Below, piece after piece: positions 58,217 to 64,000 of a stretch of DNA of 64,000 bases. Both the position numbers and the translations under genes were made by a program. Each line of letters opens with the position of its first letter. Within the stretch, counting starts at the first letter, position 1. Under the pieces are notes generated by a model. The model searched no databases and was not told the origin of the DNA. It worked only from the letters and a program-made list of their open reading frames with translations. The DNA comes from Lentibacillus sediminis (GTDB lineage: Bacteria > Bacillota > Bacilli > Bacillales > Amphibacillaceae), in NCBI RefSeq assembly GCF_002763455.1, contig NZ_NIXK01000010.1, positions 52,147-116,146 on the forward strand. Direction: 5' to 3'.

Positions 58217-58870
58217 ATGTATAACAGCAGAAATAGTCATTTTTGGATAATTTTCATCGTCACATTATTTATATTTTCATACACCGCATATTTTTTGGCT
58301 GAAAGATTTTATCTGTGGAGTTCTTATATTGGTATTATCGCTGGTGGTTTGCTATTTTTTTTAGTAATAATACCATTTACTGTGTATCTGGCAGACATGC
58401 TTATGAAGTTCACAATAGATAAAAATCTATATAACAAAAGTGTATTTAAATTCCTTCTTGCTTTTATGGTCATCCTCCCTATTGCATTAGTGTCTATTAC
58501 TGTTTATAACGAATATAGAGAGAAAAACTTAACTACTGTATTAAGTTATGAACCAGTTCATGTAGAGTCATTGGATTTCCGTTTAGATGGAAGTGAAACT
58601 TGGGAAACGAACAACGATGAAGCTGCGGATGAACTGTTTCATTTCTTAAGTCAATATCACGTAAAAAAAATGAGTGATAGCGAATGGGATAGTGATGTTT
58701 CTGAAGTAACAAGTTTTGAATTTACCGTCTATTCAAAAGGTGACATAATCGCAGCCTCTGTCCATGAAAACCGATTAATACTTTATAGTGGTAACGGTGG
58801 CTATTACTCAGTAACAAATGGACCCGTCAATTTGGAATGGGTTGCGGATTATAACGAAAAATATGACTAA
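58217..58870 (+). CDS. Three-span membrane protein with extracytoplasmic domain, unknown
   Basis: This 217-residue protein has spans near residues 10-30, 35-60 and 74-96, then a soluble domain (100-217) with acidic and aromatic residues (WETNNDEAADELFHFLSQYH, LILYSGNGGYYSVTNGPVN). I know no family. GGGGGTG precedes ATG 58217. It is the last AT-rich gene of the accessory module begun by the RRNPP pair. A possible immunity or processing role is guesswork. Confidence 0.62.
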   Translation: MYNSRNSHFWIIFIVTLFIFSYTAYFLAERFYLWSSYIGIIAGGLLFFLVIIPFTVYLADMLMKFTIDKNLYNKSVFKFLLAFMVILPIALVSITVYNEYREKNLTTVLSYEPVHVESLDFRLDGSETWETNNDEAADELFHFLSQYHVKKMSDSEWDSDVSEVTSFEFTVYSKGDIIAASVHENRLILYSGNGGYYSVTNGPVNLEWVADYNEKYD

Positions 58871-58920
58871 CCAGGATCTATTCAGCATTCAAGTGTATTA
58901 AGGAAAATTCTATTGTACCC

Positions 58921-58946
58921 AGGCTGCCGCAAATCCCCGGCAGCCT
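58921..58946 (-). terminator. Terminator of the oxidoreductase gene
   Basis: AGGCTGCCG and CGGCAGCCT form a perfect 9-bp stem around 8 bases; the T-tract on the reverse strand is weak. Confidence 0.6.
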
Positions 58947-58958
58947 AAGATATCCTAT

Positions 58959-59933
58959 CTATTCCCCCGGAAACAAAATCCCCTGCTGTTTCCGGACTGC
59001 TTCTGTAACTCTAACAACACGCCTGCTTCTCTCCAGCCACTCTTCATGCACCCGTGTATCATTTTCCTCCACCATCCGAACAAAAGCTTCCACCTCATAC
59101 ATCATATCCAACTCTGCCTGATGTCCGGCCAGCTCTTCACTTTCCTTAGTTTTCCTGTCAAAAAACAACAGTGATTCAATCGGCGCCAGATGATCCATTG
59201 TCAGCGTCCCATCCTCTCCGTGAATTTCCGATGGGATGGTGGCCTGCGCGATTTTCGAACAAAGGATGATCACATGAAAACCATCATAGCTCAATACCAG
59301 TGTCCCGCTGCCATCAACGCCATTTTTGAGCCGTACAGGGAAATAATCCGCCTGTTCCGGTTCACCGAATAAATCAATCGCCATGCTCAGTGGATAGACT
59401 CCCAAATCCATCATTGCCCCGCCGGCAAATTCAGGAGTAAACACATTTGGTTCTTCGCCGCGTTTATACGCATCATACCTTGAGGAATACTGGACGTACT
59501 GCAGCAGTACACTTCTTACCTGCCCCACTTTTAGCAATGCATTTTTCAACTGTTTATAATTTGGCGAAAATAAATGACGGAACCCTTCCGCGACGAGGAC
59601 TCCCTTTTCTGCCGCCTGCTTTCTTATTTCCTCTAATTGTGCCTCGGTATAGACCATCGGCTTTTCCACGAATACATGCTTTTCCCGGGTGATGCATTGC
59701 AAGATTTGCTCATAATGCAGTGCATTGGGAGAAGCTATGTAGATAAAGTCCGCCGGTTCCTTGAGCATTTCGTTCAGATCGGTAAACCCCTTTGCATGGT
59801 TTGCCTCAGCCATTTGCTGGGCGCTGTCCTCCCTTCTCGAATAGACGGAATGCAGAGACGCCTTTCCTGACTTTACAGCAGAATCAATGAAACGCTGCGT
59901 GATCCAGCTTGTTCCAATGGTAGAAAACTTCAT
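58959..59933 (-). CDS. Gfo/Idh/MocA-family oxidoreductase
   Basis: This 324-residue dehydrogenase has an N-terminal Rossmann domain (IGTSWITQRFIDSAVKSGK; ADFIYIASPNALHYEQI). The family's catalytic motif EKPMVYT is near residue 93. A beta-sheet C-terminal domain contains FAGGAMMDLGVYPLSM. Members oxidise sugars, inositols or their derivatives with NAD(P); the substrate here is unknown. Its ATG overlaps the stop of the small membrane-peptide gene upstream (ATGA), so the two are translated together. Confidence 0.88.
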   Translation of the reverse strand: MKFSTIGTSWITQRFIDSAVKSGKASLHSVYSRREDSAQQMAEANHAKGFTDLNEMLKEPADFIYIASPNALHYEQILQCITREKHVFVEKPMVYTEAQLEEIRKQAAEKGVLVAEGFRHLFSPNYKQLKNALLKVGQVRSVLLQYVQYSSRYDAYKRGEEPNVFTPEFAGGAMMDLGVYPLSMAIDLFGEPEQADYFPVRLKNGVDGSGTLVLSYDGFHVIILCSKIAQATIPSEIHGEDGTLTMDHLAPIESLLFFDRKTKESEELAGHQAELDMMYEVEAFVRMVEENDTRVHEEWLERSRRVVRVTEAVRKQQGILFPGE

Positions 59934-60100
59934 TTCTCTTCATCCTCCTCTTCCCTGTCATCCTCCTGCTCTTTATCATCCGGATGCGGGTCAATGGTAT
60001 GTTTGTGTGCATAGCCTTTGGAGATGGTCACTAGTGAAAGGATCAGCACCATTAATACGACAATCCCGCCCACAATGATTACCGTTACATATCCAGCCAT
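59930..60100 (-). CDS. YtzI-like small membrane protein, 56 residues
   Basis: A short gene (ATG 60100, GGGGGA seven bases upstream; ATG 60103 also possible) whose product has one long N-terminal span (YVTVIIVGGIVVLMVLILSL). A short motif TISKGYAHKHTIDPHP follows, then a strongly acidic tail. The span followed by (S)KAYxxxHxxDP matches the YtzI family of Bacillaceae as I recall it. The stop overlaps the oxidoreductase start by four bases. Function unknown. Confidence 0.75.
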   Translation of the reverse strand: MAGYVTVIIVGGIVVLMVLILSLVTISKGYAHKHTIDPHPDDKEQEDDREEEDEEK

Positions 60101-60326
60101 CATAATTTCCCCCGCTTCTTTTTATATAAGAGGTTTTGCTGATAATGCTACCTTGTTCCTGCTGGTTTGTCCATAAGTCTTATCCAAATCGGCTGACTCA
60201 CCGGGCAAATTTTGGGCAAATCCAAGGAAAATGGAAGATTAACCAGCATGTCTTTGTTATCTGGAGAATGATTCGTCCTATCCAAAAATACGCCGCTATT
60301 TTATAAATTATCAAAAAATACTGCGT

Positions 60327-60355
60327 TTGAATCACAACCGAATTCCCGCTATGAT
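60327..60355 (+). promoter_or_regulatory. Sigma-A promoter of the ehu operon
   Basis: TTGAAT (60327-60332), a 17-base spacer and TATGAT (60350-60355) give a good sigma-A promoter. A leader of about 175 bases runs to the ehuB start. The gene-free stretch 60110-60536 shows nothing else I can name. Confidence 0.65.
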
Positions 60356-60536
60356 TATTGTATGACTGCTTGATAGTTAATTTTCCCCATTTTCTTCAGT
60401 ATTTAGCGTTATTTCGTGAGAATTTTTACCCAGAAAAGATCTTCCGCTGACCTGGCTGTGCCTGGAAAACGCGGTGGCAGACAGAAAAGAATCTGCCAAT
60501 ACTAGTTTCATACATTAATAGGGAGGTCATTTTAGA

Positions 60537-61457
60537 TTGAGAAAACTACTACTTACATCCGTTTTAGTACTTACCCTTCTCATGCTTGCTGCTTGTGGCG
60601 GCGGAAATGAAGAAGAAGGAAATGCAAGCGGTGGTGAAGGCGGCGGCGATAGCAGTGGCGAAGGTGAAAGCAAATTAGCCCAAATGCAGGAAGCCGGCGT
60701 CGTGAACATCGGGTTTGCCAATGAAGAACCATATGCATACCAGGAAGATGGGGAGTTAAAAGGAGCAGCTGTAGACATTGCCGAGGCAGTTTTTGCAGAA
60801 CTGGGAATTGAAGAAATGAATTCTCAGCTATCCGATTTCGGTCAGTTGATTCCAGGACTTCAAGCAGAGCAATTTGACGTAGTTACAGCAGGGATGGCGA
60901 TTCAGCCAGGCCGCTGTGAAAATGCTGCCTTCAGTGAACCGACAATGCAGTATGGGGAAGCATTAGTCGTTCAGGCAGGAAATCCACTGGGACTGGAAAG
61001 CTACCAGGATATTGCCGATAACCCGGATGCAACGGTTGTTGTAATGGAAGGCGCTACGGAAATCGGGTTCCTGAAAGAAGCTGGCGTGAGTGAAGATCAG
61101 ATTACCACTGCCGCAGATATTCCGGCAACTTTCTCTGCAGTTCAATCGGGCAGAGCCGATGCGACCACAGCAACAGAAATGACGGTGCGCATGGCAATGG
61201 AAACAGCTTCCGATGAACTGATGCTTGTAGAAAACTTCGAGCAGCCTGATGTAGAAGGCGTGCCAAGCTATGGTGCTGCTGCATTCAACCTGAATGATAC
61301 CGAGCTGCGCGATGCTTATAATGAACAGCTTCAAAAATTAAAAGAAGATGGTACAATCGCTGAACTTCTGGAACAAAATGGGTTTAGCGCTGACAGCAAT
61401 ATGGTAGAAGTTGGAGCAATTACCACAGAGGAGCTTTGCAGCGGCGGCGAAGCGTAA
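60537..61457 (+). CDS. ehuB: Ectoine/hydroxyectoine ABC importer, binding lipoprotein EhuB
   Basis: This 306-residue lipoprotein has lipobox MLAAC (Cys at residue 20) and a Gly/Glu/Ser-rich linker that tethers the domain. The binding fold carries NIGFANEEPYAYQEDGELKG. The EhuB-typical stretch AGMAIQPGRCENAAFSEPTM is near residue 117, and CENA is a good marker of ectoine binders. TTG 60537 follows GGGAGG at ten bases. It heads ehuB-ehuC-ehuD-ehuA; an attenuator-like hairpin separates it from ehuC, which would raise binding-protein expression. Confidence 0.93.
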   Translation: MRKLLLTSVLVLTLLMLAACGGGNEEEGNASGGEGGGDSSGEGESKLAQMQEAGVVNIGFANEEPYAYQEDGELKGAAVDIAEAVFAELGIEEMNSQLSDFGQLIPGLQAEQFDVVTAGMAIQPGRCENAAFSEPTMQYGEALVVQAGNPLGLESYQDIADNPDATVVVMEGATEIGFLKEAGVSEDQITTAADIPATFSAVQSGRADATTATEMTVRMAMETASDELMLVENFEQPDVEGVPSYGAAAFNLNDTELRDAYNEQLQKLKEDGTIAELLEQNGFSADSNMVEVGAITTEELCSGGEA

Positions 61458-61564
61458 GCCGAAGTGACTCTATATCTTGAATAAAACTATCAAGCATAAT
61501 TAAAGATGGAGTCCCGCCACTCCTATACGCAATGAACAGTGAATAAACTCAGAGTAAAAGACTC

Positions 61565-61610
61565 CATAGGGTCCGGTTCCCTCACCCAGGGGCCTGACCC
61601 TATGTTTTTT
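61565..61610 (+). terminator. Attenuator-like hairpin between ehuB and ehuC
   Basis: CATAGGGTC (61565-61573) pairs with GACCCTATG (61596-61604), with a secondary CCC/GGGG pairing inside, followed by TTTTTT. Partial termination here would leave more ehuB than permease message. The GGGTCCGG...GGCCTGACCC core also resembles REP-like elements of this group. Confidence 0.75.
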
Positions 61611-61659
61611 CCTGTAAAGATTTGGATTAAAAGAGTTATAGAATAATATTTATAAAGGA

Positions 61660-62328
61660 GTGATTCCGATCGAGGCGATTATCAATATTTTGCCACAGCT
61701 TTCCCAAGGGCTCGGCGTTACCATTTCTGTCCTATTAGCTTCCGCATTTTTTGCTTATTTGATGGCATTCGTAGCGGGGCTGTGCCGGCTGTCCAGCAAT
61801 AAGCTGCTAAGAGGTTTTACCGGTTTTTATGTAGAAGTGTTTCGCGGTACTTCCCTAATTGTTCAGCTGTTCTGGCTGTATTACGCGATCCCAATACTGT
61901 TTGGCATTCAGCTCGGCAGCAACTGGTGGGCAGGTGTTATTGCCATTGCCCTCAACTACGGAGCGTACATGTCAGAAGTAGTCCGCAGTTCGATTCTTGC
62001 GGTGGCAAAAGGGCAGACAGAAGCTGCTACCGCCCTCAATATGTCTCGTTTCCAGCGGATGCGGCTGGTTATTTTCCCGCAGGCAGTAAGAATGATGCTG
62101 CCGGAATTTGGCAACTACACCATTCAAATACTTAAAGGTACGTCGCTGGTTTCCTTGATTGGCTTGACCGATATTTTATATTATGGAGATATTATCAGAA
62201 GCACCAACTATCAGCAGGCACCGCTTGTCTATCTGCTGGTGCTCGTTTTCTATTTCATCATTGCATTGCCGCTGATCTTTGCAACACGAAAAGCAGAGAG
62301 CATCTCCAAGAAAGGAGTGGCTAGCTGA
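61660..62328 (+). CDS. ehuC: Ectoine ABC importer permease EhuC
   Basis: This inner-membrane subunit has about 222 residues and five spans. It has YVEVFRGTSLIVQLFWLYYA (near residue 52) and the ATPase-contact loop EAATALNMSRFQRMRLVIFP (near 120). The start is odd: the only strong ribosome site (AAAGGAG, 61654-61660) overlaps the GTG at 61660. A codon at the right distance is ATC (61669-61671), so initiation may use a rare codon. It pairs with EhuD, overlapping its ATG by one base. Confidence 0.9.
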   Translation: MIPIEAIINILPQLSQGLGVTISVLLASAFFAYLMAFVAGLCRLSSNKLLRGFTGFYVEVFRGTSLIVQLFWLYYAIPILFGIQLGSNWWAGVIAIALNYGAYMSEVVRSSILAVAKGQTEAATALNMSRFQRMRLVIFPQAVRMMLPEFGNYTIQILKGTSLVSLIGLTDILYYGDIIRSTNYQQAPLVYLLVLVFYFIIALPLIFATRKAESISKKGVAS

Positions 62329-63038
62329 TGAATAATAATGGATGGAGCTGGGAAGCATTTACGGAATCCCTGCCGGTTATTCTTGACGGTATTGAAATTA
62401 CGGTGGGACTGACCATCGCCAGTTATTTGTTCGCCCTCCTGTTTGGATTCGTCTGGACGTTTTTGCGGCGTGTGCCGAATAAAGCTTTTCATTTTGTCGT
62501 AACATGGATTATGGAATTTATCCGATCCACGCCGCCGCTCGTTCAGTTATTTTTCCTTTACTATGCATTGCCGATGGTTCCTGTTATCGGGATAGCCTTA
62601 CACCCGCTTGCTGCGGCTACATTGGGCCTGGGCATTCACTTCAGCACCTATATCGGGGAAATTTACCGTTCTGGGATTGAAAGTGTAGAAAAAGGACAAT
62701 GGGAAGCTGCCAAGGCATTGAATCTTTCTACCTCGAAGAAATGGACGAAGATTGTGTTGCCCCAGGCCCTTCCGCCAACTATCCCGATGCTTGGGAACTA
62801 CTTTATTATTATGTTTAAGGAAGTTCCGCTTGCGTCCACGATCGGCGTGCTGGGGATTCTCAGTCTGGCAAACAGCTATGGCGCACAATACTGGTCCTAT
62901 CTGGAACCACTGACCATCGTCGCCCTGATTTTCCTTGCGCTGAGCTATCCTTCTGCCATTCTGATTCGCAAGCTGGAGCGGCGCATGAATACACGATTTG
63001 ATAAAAAAGCAGCATTGAACGAAGCTAAAGGAGCGTGA
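62328..63038 (+). CDS. ehuD: Ectoine ABC importer permease EhuD
   Basis: This 236-residue permease has five spans with WIMEFIRSTPPLVQLFFLYY (near residue 60) and the coupling loop EAAKALNLSTSKKWTKIVLP near 125. It forms a heterodimer with EhuC. Its ATG overlaps the ehuC stop (TGATG), with AAAGGAG ten bases upstream, so the two permeases are coupled. ehuA starts four bases after its stop. Confidence 0.92.
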   Translation: MNNNGWSWEAFTESLPVILDGIEITVGLTIASYLFALLFGFVWTFLRRVPNKAFHFVVTWIMEFIRSTPPLVQLFFLYYALPMVPVIGIALHPLAAATLGLGIHFSTYIGEIYRSGIESVEKGQWEAAKALNLSTSKKWTKIVLPQALPPTIPMLGNYFIIMFKEVPLASTIGVLGILSLANSYGAQYWSYLEPLTIVALIFLALSYPSAILIRKLERRMNTRFDKKAALNEAKGA

Positions 63039-63042
63039 CAGA

Positions 63043-63813
63043 ATGACGGAACCTATTGTTAGATATCATGATGTGCATAAATCATTCGGTGATGTAAAAG
63101 TCTTAAAAGGGATTGATCTCGATATCGCGCCATCGGAAAAAGTTGCGGTAATCGGGCCAAGTGGTTCCGGTAAAACCACGATTATCCGTATGCTGATGAC
63201 TCTGGAGGAGCCAACCTCCGGGGACATTATCGTAGATGGCAAGAACTTATGGAAAATGGATAAAGACGGTAAACAATCAAAAGCAAATGAAAAACACTTG
63301 CGGGAAGTCCGCGGGGATATCGGCATGGTATTCCAGCATTTTAACCTGTTCCCGCATATGACTATTTTGGATAATTGCATGACTGCACCTATTCATGTGA
63401 AAAAGGAAGCGAAAGAAACAGCACGCAATTATTCGATTGAAATGCTGAAAAAAGTCGGACTTGGCGATAAGCTGGATAATTACCCAAGCCAGCTTTCCGG
63501 CGGGCAGAAACAGCGTGTCGCCATGGCCCGGGCCTTAGTTATGCGTCCGAAAATCATGCTTTTTGACGAAGTTACTTCCGCATTAGATCCGGAATTAGTC
63601 GGCGAAGTGCTCGAAGTCATCCGCGACATCGCAAAAGAGGGAGAAATGGCGATGATCCTCGTCACTCACGAAATGGATTTCGCCCTCGATGTTGCAGATA
63701 AAGTGCTCTTCCTTGATGAAGGTGTCATTGCCGAACAGGGAACAGCAAGCGAAGTCATTGAGCATTCGGATAATGAAAGACTCACAAGCTTTTTACATCG
63801 TTTCCGCGGGTGA
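63043..63813 (+). CDS. ehuA: Ectoine ABC importer ATPase EhuA
   Basis: This 256-residue ATPase powers ectoine/hydroxyectoine uptake. It has Walker A GPSGSGKTTIIR (near residue 36), signature [15 protein letters not shown] (near 150), Walker B KIMLFDEVTSALDP (Val where Pro is usual in the DEPTS motif) and the switch His in VTHEM. It contains the longer NLWKMDKDGKQSKANEKHLR insertion after the Walker A region seen in EhuA relatives. Last gene of the operon, with a strong terminator. Confidence 0.93.
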   Translation: MTEPIVRYHDVHKSFGDVKVLKGIDLDIAPSEKVAVIGPSGSGKTTIIRMLMTLEEPTSGDIIVDGKNLWKMDKDGKQSKANEKHLREVRGDIGMVFQHFNLFPHMTILDNCMTAPIHVKKEAKETARNYSIEMLKKVGLGDKLDNYPSQLSGGQKQRVAMARALVMRPKIMLFDEVTSALDPELVGEVLEVIRDIAKEGEMAMILVTHEMDFALDVADKVLFLDEGVIAEQGTASEVIEHSDNERLTSFLHRFRG

Positions 63814-63826
63814 AGAGTGGAGAGAA

Positions 63827-63857
63827 GATACGGCCTGAGGGGCCGTATCTTTTTTTG
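63827..63857 (+). terminator. Terminator of the ehu operon
   Basis: GATACGGCC pairs with GGCCGTATC around TGAGG, followed by eight T residues. Confidence 0.95.
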
Positions 63858-63870
63858 TGGATTCTTGGTT

Positions 63871-64000
63871 TGAAGTTTTGTTCTCGGGCGGAAGTTTTCT
63901 CTCTCGGGCGGAAGTTTTCTCTCTCGGGCGGAAGTTTTCTCTCTCGGGCGGAAGTTTTCTCTCTCGGGCGGAAGTTTTCTCTCTCGGGCGGAAGTTTTCT
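63871..64000. repeat. 20-bp tandem repeat array, at least 6.5 units, runs off the window
   Basis: From 63891 the unit GAAGTTTTCTCTCTCGGGCG is repeated without a single change to the window end, preceded by a diverged unit at 63871. This is the purest copy of the 20-bp family found at 12731, 18791 and 38511. There are no spacers, so it is not a CRISPR. Confidence 0.95.

Noticed and set aside
63871..64000. CRISPR array
   Set aside because: Units are directly adjacent with no spacers and there are no cas genes nearby.

Overview
The window looks like a chromosomal segment of a spore-forming, salt-adapted member of the Bacillaceae (Virgibacillus/Lentibacillus/Oceanobacillus-like; genus inferred, not proven). 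The signs are AGGAGG-type ribosome sites with many TTG and GTG starts, families typical of Bacillus relatives (CssRS-HtrA, YteA, YfhE, YtzI, a YxbB/YxbA pair, a CsbB-YfhO type pair, a T-box on proS), and compatible-solute uptake genes: a BCCT carrier and a complete ectoine importer (ehuBCDA). No rRNA, tRNA, CRISPR array or intact insertion sequence was seen.

Layout. 1-2.6 kb: an ECF sigma factor with its RskA-like anti-sigma and a secreted helical protein, the two units sharing a promoter-like motif. 2.6-10.3 kb: small membrane proteins, the trehalose operon treP-treA-treR with two operators, and a BCCT transporter. 10.8-21.4 kb: typA, the CssRS two-component system divergent from its expected target htrA, yteA, a beta-hydroxyacid dehydrogenase, a methyltransferase pair, a cold-shock protein and a Gln-rich protein behind a sigma-G-like promoter. 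21.4-33 kb: an orphan permease, a decayed MFS gene, trhO, an EcsAB/YthPQ-like ABC pair, glutathione peroxidase, and an AT-richer trio (ThDP enzyme, aldehyde dehydrogenase, glutamate-synthase-like flavoprotein). 33-42.4 kb: transport and amino-acid genes (AEC carrier, polar amino acid ABC importer with an M20 amidohydrolase, dicarboxylate symporter) and proS with a proline T-box. 42.5-46.5 kb: a glycosyltransferase-GtrA-YfhO glycosylation operon behind a sigma-B-like promoter. 46.5-54.9 kb: mixed housekeeping genes (pdxK, plsY paralogue, mgsA, gndA, M15 peptidase, ring-cleavage-type dioxygenase) and an orphan MazE-like antitoxin. 55-58.9 kb: an AT-rich accessory module. 59-63.8 kb: an oxidoreductase, a YtzI-like peptide and ehuBCDA.

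The most interesting part is 54.9-58.9 kb: a 417-residue HTH-TPR regulator of the RRNPP quorum-sensing class, followed 18 bp later by a 39-codon gene for an exported pro-peptide (likely its pheromone), and facing a tiny 23-codon gene, nested inverted repeats, and genes for a secreted protein, a lipoprotein and a membrane protein of unknown function. It has the layout of a peptide-controlled secretion or antagonism module.

A second theme is intergenic tandem repeats. One 20-bp family (core GGCGGAAGTT) occurs at four loci, and unrelated 21-bp and 52-bp families occur once each. They keep their periods exactly and lie outside genes.
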